The notes below the pieces were generated by a model. The model saw only the letters and a program-made list of their open reading frames with translations, was not told where the DNA came from and made no database searches. The position numbers and the translations under genes were made by a program. Shown here in pieces: positions 16,533 to 23,737 of a stretch of 64,000 nt of DNA (positions are counted from its first letter, which is position 1; each line of letters opens with the position of its first letter). Source of the stretch: Planctomycetota bacterium (GTDB taxonomy: Bacteria > Planctomycetota > UBA1135 > GCA-002686595); NCBI GenBank assembly GCA_020638875.1, contig JACKHS010000009.1, positions 62,001-126,000 of the forward strand. Reading direction: 5' to 3'.

Positions 16533-18548
16533 ATGAGCCGGAAGTCTCGCCTCCTTCGCATCCTCCTGATCCTGCTGGGTCTGGTCCTCTTCGTCGGGTA
16601 CTTCGCGTTCTCGACCTTCCTCTTCAACCCGTTCGAAGGGCGCCTGGGCGTCGACGTGTCGGGCCTCGTGCCGCGCAGCGCGGACTTCTTCGTGGCGCGC
16701 GCGCGGCTGAACGACGTGTTCAGCGACTTCCCGACCTTCGCCGTGGAGGAGGAGCTCGCGAAGCAGCCCGCCTGGCAGGCCTTCGACGGCTCGCCCGAGC
16801 AGCAGGAGCTGGCCGAGCTCGTGCACTGGGACGAGCTGATGAGCGAGGTTCGGCGCGCGGTCGCCGACCTGCCGGCGGGGCTCGACCCGCTCTCGGTGTT
16901 CGGCGGCGACGACCTGGCGATCGCGGGCAACTTCCGCGGCAGCCGCCTGGCCGACGCGGAGTGGGCGGTCTACGGCACGCTCAGCAACACCGGCAAGCTC
17001 GCCATCGAGATGCTGAACTACCCGGGCGTGCTGGGCCTCGAGGAGCAGGGCGTCACGGTCACGGTGCTGGACGACTTCGTGACGCTGAACGGGCCCGCGC
17101 TGAGCCAGCCGCTGCACGTGGGGCGCGTGCGCGACGTCGCGGTGATCTCCAACAGCAGCCAGCTCGTGGCGCAGGCGATCGAGCTCGAGGCGCGCCAGTT
17201 CAAGGACTCCTTCCTGGCCGGCTCGACGTACAACGACCGCATCGCGGTGATCGACCGCAACGACCGCCTCGACGAGCTCGAGGTGTTCGTCAACGGCCGC
17301 CAGCTCATGGAGACGCTCAAGGTCTCCGGTGCCTACCCCGACGCGAAGAGCCCGGACGTCCTGCCGGCGCTCGTCGGCAAGTTCTTCCAGCTCGCCACGC
17401 TCAACCAGGTGGCCGGCGTGCTGGGCATCGACGAGGGCCTGCAGCTCGACCTGCACGGCACCTTCTCGACCGAGCTGATGACGCCGCTGCAGGAGCGCGT
17501 CTACCGCCGCCGCGCCGCCAGCGGCGAGGAGCTCGTCGACGAGATGGCGATCTTCGCGCCGTCCGACTCCGCGCTGTTCGTCTACGTCAAGTGCGACATG
17601 AGCGACCTGTTCACGCAGGTGCTCAACTCGATCGAGCCGGCCGCGCGCGGGCTGATCGAGGACGAGCTGCAGAAGACGGGCAAGTACACGAGCCTCGCGC
17701 AGGTGGTCGAGGAGCTCGACTCCGCGCTGCTCGACCGCTGCGTGCTGGTCGTGCGCGACAACGACTACCCGCCCGACCCCGACGGCCCGCCGCACGACGC
17801 GCAGCCGGTGCCCGCGGTGGGCCTCGTCTTCTGGGTGGCCGAGGGCGGCAACGAGAAGATCGTCAAGCTGCGCGACGCCATCGGCGGCCGCGGCCCGGCG
17901 ATCGGCCTGGTCGGGCGCAAACCCGGCGAGTCGGGCTACTACAGCAACTTCGTCGGCGGCCACGAGATCCGCGAGTTCTGGACGCCCGCGATCCCCGGCA
18001 CCGGCGTGATCGCGACGGGCATCACCGGCGAGGTGTGCCTCGTCACCAACTCGTTCCGCATGATCGACCACCTCTACAAGACGTGGACGCAGGGCGCGCC
18101 GAGCTTCCCGCGGCTCTCGGAGCGCCCCGACTTCGGCGCGCTCGCGCGCTCGAGCAAGTACGGCGCGAACCTCGCCGTCTGGGTCGACCCCGGGGCGGCG
18201 GTGCGCACGCTCGAGAAGCAGGCGCGGCAGCGCGCCGAGGACTCGATCGAGATCGACTGGGCCCTCGAGCGCGCGCAGACCGAGGCCAAGGTGCTGCGCG
18301 ATCAGTACGGCGGCCGCTCGAAGGACGCGCTGGGCGAGGTGGAGCGCACCGACTTCGAGTCCGACGTCGACGCGAAGCTCAGCGAGATCGAGACCAACAT
18401 CAAGAGCCAGCAGATCCCCGCGCTGATGGCGCAGTACGAGCGCGAGTTCACCTACATGAAGGCGGTGCGCGGTGCGCTGCTGATGCTGGCGCTCGACCCG
18501 AAGTTCTTCGACCTCTCCATGCGCCTGGTCGCGCCGCTGGAGAAGTAG
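16533..18548 (+). CDS. Large membrane-anchored protein of unknown function
   Basis: A 671-residue protein: one N-terminal membrane segment (RILLILLGLVLFVGYFAFST), then a large domain with FNPFEGRLGVDVSGLVPRSADFFVARARL and a regular alternation of helices and strands. No catalytic motif is recognised. The domain resembles the envelope proteins of planctomycetes that compare many paralogous 'score-like' repeats, but I cannot name a family. The C-terminal part (residues ~560-640) is helical and charged. The Met at 16533 is chosen over an earlier in-frame ATG because the upstream part is antisense to the aminotransferase gene. Confidence 0.7.
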   Translation: MSRKSRLLRILLILLGLVLFVGYFAFSTFLFNPFEGRLGVDVSGLVPRSADFFVARARLNDVFSDFPTFAVEEELAKQPAWQAFDGSPEQQELAELVHWDELMSEVRRAVADLPAGLDPLSVFGGDDLAIAGNFRGSRLADAEWAVYGTLSNTGKLAIEMLNYPGVLGLEEQGVTVTVLDDFVTLNGPALSQPLHVGRVRDVAVISNSSQLVAQAIELEARQFKDSFLAGSTYNDRIAVIDRNDRLDELEVFVNGRQLMETLKVSGAYPDAKSPDVLPALVGKFFQLATLNQVAGVLGIDEGLQLDLHGTFSTELMTPLQERVYRRRAASGEELVDEMAIFAPSDSALFVYVKCDMSDLFTQVLNSIEPAARGLIEDELQKTGKYTSLAQVVEELDSALLDRCVLVVRDNDYPPDPDGPPHDAQPVPAVGLVFWVAEGGNEKIVKLRDAIGGRGPAIGLVGRKPGESGYYSNFVGGHEIREFWTPAIPGTGVIATGITGEVCLVTNSFRMIDHLYKTWTQGAPSFPRLSERPDFGALARSSKYGANLAVWVDPGAAVRTLEKQARQRAEDSIEIDWALERAQTEAKVLRDQYGGRSKDALGEVERTDFESDVDAKLSEIETNIKSQQIPALMAQYEREFTYMKAVRGALLMLALDPKFFDLSMRLVAPLEK

Positions 18549-18654
18549 CCCGCCGACCCGCCGCCGCGCGGCCCGCCCGGCGACGGCGTCGCGGGTAGAA
18601 CGGGCCCCGCGGGTCCAACAGGCCCCGCGAAACGAAAAGGAGCCGCGAAACGAA

Positions 18655-18690
18655 CAGGAGGCGCGACCCCGTGGGGGGTCGCGCCTCCTG
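18655..18690. terminator. 16-bp perfect hairpin after the tRNA and the 16533 gene
   Basis: The arms CAGGAGGCGCGACCCC and its exact complement flank a GTGG loop. It lies between the plus-strand gene ending at 18548 and the minus-strand tRNA ending at 18703, so it can stop transcription from both sides. No U-tract follows on either strand. Two copies of CCGCGAAACGAA lie immediately upstream (18625-18654). Confidence 0.65.
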
Positions 18691-18702
18691 CGCGTGAAGG
18701 AA

Positions 18703-18791
18703 TGGTGCCCGGAACTGGAATCGAACCAGCATGGGATTTAACTCCCACCAGATCCTTAGTCTGGCGCGTCTGCCAATTCCGCCACCCGGGC
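18703..18791 (-). tRNA. tRNA-Leu(AAG), CCA encoded
   Basis: The minus strand folds into a class II tRNA: acceptor GCCCGGG with TCCGGGC, D arm GCG...CGC, anticodon stem CCAGA/TCTGG around the loop CTAAGGA, a long variable arm (TGGGA/TCCCA) and a T arm with loop TTCGATT. CCA is encoded at 18703-18705. The loop places A-A-G at positions 34-36, giving a leucine anticodon AAG. The usual bacterial tRNA-Leu at this position has U, G or C. A34 would probably be edited to inosine to read CUU, CUC and CUA. Confidence 0.92.
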
Positions 18792-18922
18792 ACCTGGGAG
18801 TTCCCGCCCGCGCGGTGCCGCGCCGACGAGTGAGTCGTGTTGTCACGGGCCTGGCGACCCGAGGGGCGGAGGAGTGTAGCAGCGGCGCTCGGCCCGGCAA
18901 GTCCTTCCTGGGCCAACTCGCG

Positions 18923-18928
18923 TAGACT
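18923..18928 (+). promoter_or_regulatory. Candidate -10 box (TAGACT), leaderless pcp
   Basis: TAGACT lies 6 nt before the ATG at 18935, so transcription should begin at or next to the start codon. No Shine-Dalgarno sequence can fit. Confidence 0.45.
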
Positions 18929-18934
18929 CCCCCG

Positions 18935-19525
18935 ATGCGTCCGCCCGTCGTCCTCGTCACCGGCTTCGAGCCCTTCCTCGACGTCGCGCGCAACCCCAGC
19001 GGGCTCCTGGCGCAGCGCCTGGAGCACGAGCCGCCCGCGGGCGTGAGCGTGCTGGGCCGCGTGCTGCCGGTCTCCTTCAGCGCCACGCCGCCGGTCCTCG
19101 CCGGGGCGCTGGCCGAGGCGCGCGGCGCGGGAGCGCGGGCGCTGCTGGGCCTGGGCGTGCACCGCGGCGCGTGGTTCCGCCTCGAGCGCGGCGCGCGCGC
19201 GCGCCTCGACTCGCCCAAGGCCGACGACCAGGGCCTGTACGCCGCCGAGCTGGGCCCGCTGGGGGAGCGCGATCTCGCGACGACGCTCGACCTCGACGCC
19301 CTGGCCGAGGTGTTGCGCGCGGCGGGGGCGACCGACGTGCGCACCTCCGACGACGCGGGCGGCTTCCTGTGCGAGCGCGCCTACTACGACCTGCTCGCGG
19401 CGGGCGAGGCGCTCGGCGTGCCGGCGCTGTTCCTGCACGTGCCGCCGCTCGACGCGCTGGAGCTCGACGCGCAGGCACGGGTCGTGCGCGCGCTCGTCGC
19501 GGAGCTCGCGCGGCTCGGCGGCTGA
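18935..19525 (+). CDS. pcp: Pyroglutamyl-peptidase I
   Basis: A 196-residue cysteine peptidase that removes N-terminal pyroglutamate from peptides. Signatures are VTGFEPFLDVARNPSG at the N-terminus, GLGVHRGAWFRLERGA with the catalytic Glu (E84), DDAGGFLCERAYY with the nucleophile Cys (C146), and LFLHVPP with the His (H168). The spacing matches the C15 family catalytic triad (near E81, C144 and H168 in characterised members). It is about 15-20 residues shorter than most family members, mainly at the C-terminus. It ends 9 nt from the convergent gene's stop. Confidence 0.88.
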   Translation: MRPPVVLVTGFEPFLDVARNPSGLLAQRLEHEPPAGVSVLGRVLPVSFSATPPVLAGALAEARGAGARALLGLGVHRGAWFRLERGARARLDSPKADDQGLYAAELGPLGERDLATTLDLDALAEVLRAAGATDVRTSDDAGGFLCERAYYDLLAAGEALGVPALFLHVPPLDALELDAQARVVRALVAELARLGG

Positions 19526-19534
19526 CGCGCCGCC

Positions 19535-20224
19535 TCAGCGCGTCGGCTTGCGCGCCTCCTCGGCGTGGCGCGCGACGAGGCCGCCGACCGCGCGCTCCAG
19601 GCTGGCCGTCGTGCTCGTGGTGAGCAGCCCGCGCTCGCGCGCGCGCTCGACGAGCTCGGCGTCCTCGCGCGCGCCGAACACCGCGACGAAGGCGTCGGTC
19701 TCGAGCGCGTCCGCGGCGCTCTGCGGCGCGCCGGGGAGTTCGCTCAACGCGGTGACCGGTACGCCGCCCTGCCAGAGCGCCTTCAACGTCGCGGCCTCGG
19801 CCACGACCTCGTAGCCGAGGGCCACCAGCGCGCGCGCGTGGTCGAGCACGAGGAAGTCCTGCTCGGCGGCCGCGTGCAGCCAGACGCGCCCGCTCAGCGG
19901 CACGTCGAGCCCTTCGCCGCGCCGCCCGGTGAGGTAGGCGCGGCCCGCGCGCGCGTCGTACTTGCCCAGGAGCCGCAGCTCGAGCGGCTGCGCGTGCGCG
20001 GGGAAGCCGAAGCGCACCACGACCTCGCTGCGGCGCATCAGCCAGACGCCGACGACGAGGCCCATGCCCGGGAGCAGCGCCGCGCCCCAGAAGGCGCCGT
20101 TGTCCAGTTGCGACGGGTTGCCGAGGCTGGCCAGCGCGAGCAGCACGACGACGTAGCCGGTGGCGAGCACGAGGAGCAGGCCGACCGTGCGGACGGCGAC
20201 GCCGAAGAGGTCCTGGGGAGTCAT
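19535..20224 (-). CDS. Two-helix membrane protein with a cytoplasmic MGS-like domain
   Basis: A 229-residue protein. Two hydrophobic segments (VGLLLVLATGYVVVLLALASL and WGAALLPGMGLVVGVWLM) anchor a soluble C-terminal domain. Residues ~120-220 (FLVLDHARALVALGYEVVAEAATLKALWQGGVPVTALSEL, then DAFVAVFGAREDAELVERARERGLLTTSTTASLERAV) closely follow the methylglyoxal-synthase-like domain of carbamoyl-phosphate synthase large subunit. In those proteins it binds allosteric ligands such as UMP or IMP. Fusion to a membrane anchor is unusual. A ligand-sensing role is inferred; activity as a synthase is unlikely without the catalytic Asp pattern. Divergent from the selenoprotein gene. Confidence 0.65.
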   Translation of the reverse strand: MTPQDLFGVAVRTVGLLLVLATGYVVVLLALASLGNPSQLDNGAFWGAALLPGMGLVVGVWLMRRSEVVVRFGFPAHAQPLELRLLGKYDARAGRAYLTGRRGEGLDVPLSGRVWLHAAAEQDFLVLDHARALVALGYEVVAEAATLKALWQGGVPVTALSELPGAPQSAADALETDAFVAVFGAREDAELVERARERGLLTTSTTASLERAVGGLVARHAEEARKPTR

Positions 20225-20267
20225 GCGAGCGAGCGGCGGGGCGGTGGAGCGCAGCGGAGGCTCAGCG

Positions 20268-20273
20268 TATCCT
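20268..20273 (+). promoter_or_regulatory. Candidate -10 box (TATCCT), leaderless selenoprotein gene
   Basis: TATCCT lies 7 nt before the ATG at 20281 and inside the 56-nt divergent intergenic region. Confidence 0.45.
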
Positions 20274-20280
20274 GTTCGGC

Positions 20281-20631
20281 ATGGCGAAGCGAATCGACTG
20301 GTACTACCACCGCAAGGGCTGAACGAGCTGCACGCGCGCGGACGCCTTCCTCGAGGCCCGCGCGGTCCCCGTCCGGGAGACGGTGGACGCCAAGAAGGTG
20401 CGCTACGGCGAAGGTGACCTCGACGAGGTGCTCGACGGCATCACGAAGGTCGTCGCGACGCGTGGGAAGAAGGAGCTCGTGTTCGACCTGAAGCAGGGCG
20501 CGCACGACCACGCGCTGCTCGTCAAGCACGTGCTCGGCCCCAGCGGCAACCTGCGCGCGCCGACGCTGCGCCTGGGCAAGACGCTCGTGGTCGGCTTCGG
20601 CGACGACACGTACGCGGGGATCTTCGGGTAG
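20281..20631 (+). CDS. ArsC/Spx-like thioredoxin-fold selenoprotein (in-frame UGA = Sec)
   Basis: The frame runs from ATG 20281 to TAG 20631 with one internal TGA at 20320-20322. Read as selenocysteine, it gives a 116-residue protein: IDWYYHRKG-U-TSCTRADAFLE, then KKELVFDLKQG, and a cis-Pro region RAPTLRLGKTLVVGFG. This places Sec at the first position of a UxxC redox motif where Cys is found in related ArsC-family proteins (KGCTSC). The downstream 100 codons keep thioredoxin-fold features, which argues against a pseudogene. A hairpin follows the UGA. Likely a thiol/selenol oxidoreductase; the substrate is unknown, and arsenate reduction is not implied by the family name. Confidence 0.85.
20335..20364 (+). 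promoter_or_regulatory. Candidate bacterial SECIS hairpin, ArsC-like gene
   Basis: Thirteen nt after the UGA, CGCGCGG (20335-20341) pairs with CCGCGCG (20358-20364) and GCCT pairs with AGGC around a UCCUCG loop, with a 2-nt AC bulge on the 5' side. Position and size fit a bacterial SECIS, and the bulge is reminiscent of SelB-binding hairpins. The loop lacks the GGUCU-type sequence seen at 28478, so support is structural only. Confidence 0.45.
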
Positions 20632-20665
20632 CCGCGCGCGCGGCGCGCCGCCTCGTCGACGACCG

Positions 20666-21175
20666 CTACTCCAGCACGATGCGCGGCCGCGCGTCGACGT
20701 CGGGGGCCGCGCTCGCGGCGAAGGCGCGGAACGCGTCGACCAGCTCGGCCACCGGCGCGCCCATGTAGCGCGGGCCGGCCTCGTCGGCGACGCGCTCGAG
20801 GCGCGCCGTGCCGAGCTCGGTCAGCTTCGCGAGGCCGCGCGGCTGACGCATGCGGATCTTGAGCGCGCCCGCGGCGCACTGGATCAAGCCCTGCAGGAGC
20901 TCGGCCTGCAGCGCGTCGTGCTTGGCCGCGTGCCACAGGCCCTCCCAGGCCTCGTGCGCCTCCCACAGGTAGCCGTGGTTGTAGAGGTCGACGCCGAAGA
21001 GGTAGTCCTCGTTCTCGCGCCAGCGCGCGGGCTCGTAGTACGCGGCCGGCGGCTCGGGCGCGCCGCGGAACGAGTGGCCGCGCGGGTCGCGCGTCGGGTG
21101 CGGGTCGACGCCCGGCAGGAACGCGTAGGCCGGGAACGGGCGCTGCGGCGCGTAGCGCGGCGACGCGGCGCTCAC
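20666..21175 (-). CDS. DUF309 domain protein
   Basis: A 169-residue protein from a GTG at 21175. Its core (YLFGVDLYNHGYLWEAHEAWEGLWHAAKHDALQAELLQGLIQ, with HEAWE) is the DUF309 signature. DUF309 proteins are small helical proteins of unknown function that usually contain this H-E-x2-E pattern and may bind metal. The GTG overlaps the stop of the upstream DUF1570-like gene as GTGA, so the two are translationally coupled. A longer frame covering the upstream gene is an antisense-type artefact of GC bias. Confidence 0.75.
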   Translation of the reverse strand: MSAASPRYAPQRPFPAYAFLPGVDPHPTRDPRGHSFRGAPEPPAAYYEPARWRENEDYLFGVDLYNHGYLWEAHEAWEGLWHAAKHDALQAELLQGLIQCAAGALKIRMRQPRGLAKLTELGTARLERVADEAGPRYMGAPVAELVDAFRAFAASAAPDVDARPRIVLE

Positions 21176-23640
21176 GGATAGCGCTCCACGACCGGGTCGA
21201 CGAGGCGCGTCGCGCCGTCCTTCACGTACAGGCCCGCGAAGCGGCCCGTGGGCAGGTCGTCGGGCAGCGTCGTCTCGAGCGGCGCGCAGCCCGCGACCTC
21301 GACGCGCAGCGTGCGGCCGTCGCTGACGTGCGCGCGCACGGCGAGGTCGGCGTCGTCGGCCGGCGGCGGGTCGAGCTGGAAGCTCTCGATCTTCCTGGTC
21401 ACGACGCCGCCGCCGCGCGAGAGCGCGAGGCGCCAGAGGCCCGCCTGGCCCTCGGTCAGGAGGCCGAACACGAGCCAGTCGCCGTCGCGCACGCCCGCGA
21501 CGACGAGGCCCTGCACCGTGCTGCGGTGCTGCGTGCCGTCGCGCCGGAACGTCGCGCGCAGCTCGTACTCGTCGCCGAGCTCGAGCGCGGTGTTGACGTA
21601 GGCGGCCGGCCGCACCGCCTCGAGCCCGAGGAAGCCCGGCGCGAGCGTGAACTCGTCGGCCTCGGCCGAGTAGATCGTCTCCCACGCGGCGCGCGGCGCG
21701 ACCAGGCTCGACACCTCGCCGCGCAGGAGGCCGGCCGCGCGCACCTCCGCGCGCAGCTCGGCCGCGGCGGCGCGCAACTCGTCGTCGTCGAGCGCCGCGC
21801 TCATCTCGGCCGCGAAGGTGTAGGCGCGCAGCGGCAGCGCGGGTTCGGCCTCGCGGTAGTCGCGCACGAGCCGCAGCGCGCCGCGCGCGAGGCCGCGCCG
21901 CGTGCTCACCGCGCGGCGCAGCGCGTAGTTCTTGCGGTCGAGCTCGGCCAGGTGCTTCTCGAGCGCCGCGTAGGTCGCCTCGTCCGGCTCCCACACACCC
22001 TCGTCGGCGAGCTCGAGCTGCAGCTCGACGAGCGGCGCGGCGCTCTGCGGCTGGCCGAGGTCCTCGAACAGCCGCGCCTGCAGCGCGATGACCTCGACGT
22101 CGGGAGCGTCCTCGCCGTCGAGCACGCTGCGCACGTACTCGACGTGACCGAGCGCGCGGCGCAAGAGGTCCTCGCGCGCGACGCGCGGGTGCTTCTCGGT
22201 CGCGGCGGCGTCGGCGGCGGCGAGGTAGCGCGCCACGCGCGCCATGCGCAGCGCGCGTCGCTCGCGCTGCGGCGCGAAGTGCAGCGGGCGCACCTCGCCC
22301 AGGATCCACGCGCGCCAGTCGCGGTCGAAGTCCTCGAAGCGCGCGTGGCCGCGCGGCGAGCCCTTGCCGAGGAAGACCTCGTCGAACAGCGCGCGCGCGT
22401 CGCCGCCGCGCGAGGTGATCGCCTCGCGGTAGCGCGCGTAGAGCGGGCGGTAGACGTACTCGAGCGTCTCGGGGTCCTCGTACTGCTGGAGGAAGTACAC
22501 GAGCCCCCAGCCCCAGGCGTAGTAGCTCGCCGGGTAGGAGCCGCCGCCCTCGAAGCCGACGACCTTCGCGAGCGTGACCTCGTCGCTCCCCGACTGCAGC
22601 GCCGCGGCGAGGTTCTGCAGGCGGCCGAGCGCGGCGTCGGGCCACAGCACGCGGTGGTCGGCCATCGCGGTGGCGCCCTCGAAGAAGCTCGCCGTGCCCT
22701 CGTTGAGCCACGCGGGCGCCCAGCCGCCGCGGCGGCCGAGCAGCGTCATGAACTGGTGGCTGGCCTCGTGGAAGAGCGTCTCGAGCATCCAGTCGAGGCT
22801 GCCGGTGGTCGTGCGCGTGTCGTAGCAGGTGACGCGGTTCTCGCCGGGCGACCACCAACCCTCGGGCGCCTCGCCGCCGCGCCAGCCCGCGAGCATCGCG
22901 TCGCGCGTGGGGTGCACGCGGATCGTGGCCTTCTCGCTCTTCGCCGCGTCGACGTCGCCGTCGAAGTAGAGCTGCACGTAGTAGCCGTGGATGTCGTCCA
23001 TCGTGTCGGCGACGAGGCGCGCGAGGTCCGGCTCGAGGTTGGCCGCGACGACGTAGTGCGCGCCTTCGTAGGTCACGAGCGGCCAGGCGCCGGGCTCGCC
23101 CGCGTCGCTGCCGGCGGCGTCGAGGTCGACCTCCTCGTGCGCGGCGCGCAGCTCGGCCAGCAGCGCGCGCACGCGCGGCGCGTCCTTGCCCGTCGCGGCC
23201 GGCGCGAGGCCCTCGAGCAGCGCGAGCGCGCGCTCGGCGTGGCCGTCCTCGTTCAGGCGCCGCGCGGCCTGCCAGAGCTTGCTCGTCGCGTCGCGGAACA
23301 GCCGGGCGCGGCGGCCCTGCAGCGCGTCGGCCTTGCCGAGGTCGCGCAGCACGAGCTTGGCGCGCTTGGTCTCGCCGGCGGCCTCGAGCAGCGCGAGCGC
23401 GCGCGCGAGGTGGTGCGCCGCGAGGTCCGGCTCGTCGAGCGCGAGCAGCGCGCGCCCGAGCAGCTCCTGCGCGTCCGCGTCGCCCGCGCTGCGCGCCACG
23501 TAGTCGTCGAGCAGCGCGCGCGCCGCGGCCCAGTCGCCGGCGTCCGCGCTGGCCCGCGCGTGCGCGACCTCGGCCGCCTCGCCGCCGCCGAACAGCGGCA
23601 GGACGAGCAGGGTCAGGCAGGCGAGGAGGCGGGGCGACAT
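21172..23640 (-). CDS. Secreted DUF1570-like zinc metallopeptidase
   Basis: An 822-residue protein. A signal peptide (LLACLTLLVLPLFGGGEA) is followed by TPR-like helices (residues ~30-160), then a peptidase domain with FHEASHQFMTLLG (HEAxH zinc motif) and AWLNEGTASFFEG (third zinc ligand Glu), the gluzincin pattern typical of planctomycete DUF1570 proteins. A beta-rich C-terminal domain (~residues 650-822) ends the protein. It should act outside the cytoplasm; the substrate is unknown. It overlaps the DUF309 gene by 4 nt. A TATCCT box lies 30 nt before the start. Confidence 0.8.
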   Translation of the reverse strand: MSPRLLACLTLLVLPLFGGGEAAEVAHARASADAGDWAAARALLDDYVARSAGDADAQELLGRALLALDEPDLAAHHLARALALLEAAGETKRAKLVLRDLGKADALQGRRARLFRDATSKLWQAARRLNEDGHAERALALLEGLAPAATGKDAPRVRALLAELRAAHEEVDLDAAGSDAGEPGAWPLVTYEGAHYVVAANLEPDLARLVADTMDDIHGYYVQLYFDGDVDAAKSEKATIRVHPTRDAMLAGWRGGEAPEGWWSPGENRVTCYDTRTTTGSLDWMLETLFHEASHQFMTLLGRRGGWAPAWLNEGTASFFEGATAMADHRVLWPDAALGRLQNLAAALQSGSDEVTLAKVVGFEGGGSYPASYYAWGWGLVYFLQQYEDPETLEYVYRPLYARYREAITSRGGDARALFDEVFLGKGSPRGHARFEDFDRDWRAWILGEVRPLHFAPQRERRALRMARVARYLAAADAAATEKHPRVAREDLLRRALGHVEYVRSVLDGEDAPDVEVIALQARLFEDLGQPQSAAPLVELQLELADEGVWEPDEATYAALEKHLAELDRKNYALRRAVSTRRGLARGALRLVRDYREAEPALPLRAYTFAAEMSAALDDDELRAAAAELRAEVRAAGLLRGEVSSLVAPRAAWETIYSAEADEFTLAPGFLGLEAVRPAAYVNTALELGDEYELRATFRRDGTQHRSTVQGLVVAGVRDGDWLVFGLLTEGQAGLWRLALSRGGGVVTRKIESFQLDPPPADDADLAVRAHVSDGRTLRVEVAGCAPLETTLPDDLPTGRFAGLYVKDGATRLVDPVVERYP

Positions 23641-23670
23641 CGGGGACGGCGGGCGGGCGAACGGCGGGGC

Positions 23671-23676
23671 AGGATA
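23671..23676 (-). promoter_or_regulatory. Candidate -10 box (TATCCT, minus strand) for the 23640 gene
   Basis: TATCCT on the minus strand, 30 nt before the ATG. It lies just past a hairpin that ends the upstream gene, so promoter and terminator are adjacent. Confidence 0.35.
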
Positions 23677-23679
23677 GCC

Positions 23680-23708
23680 CGAGGGCCGCCCCGGCGGGAC
23701 GGCCCTCG
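23680..23708 (-). terminator. Hairpin after the Met-rich gene
   Basis: CGAGGGCCG (23680-23688) pairs with 23700-23708 across an 11-nt GC-rich loop, 29 nt past the stop of the gene ending at 23738. No U-tract. Confidence 0.5.
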
Positions 23709-23737
23709 TTGGATCGCGTTCGTGCGGCGGGGTGCGC

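Noticed and set aside
14940..18071. A very long minus-strand frame covering the aminotransferase and the 16533 gene
   Set aside because: It is low-complexity and rich in Arg, Val and His, as expected for an antisense frame of a GC-rich gene, with no family signature.
18625..18654. Two copies of CCGCGAAACGAA near the tRNA hairpin as a CRISPR or attachment-site remnant
   Set aside because: Only two short copies exist with no spacer regularity, integrase or second attachment copy.
18751..18761. Reading the tRNA anticodon as UAG or GAG
   Set aside because: With the 5-bp stem CCAGA/TCTGG the 7-nt loop is CTAAGGA, which places A-A-G at 34-36. A shifted loop would break the stem.
20281..20322. Reading the internal TGA of the ArsC-like gene as a pseudogene stop
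   Set aside because: The frame continues for 100 conserved codons, the TGA replaces a known redox Cys, and a second UGA-containing selenoprotein gene lies nearby.
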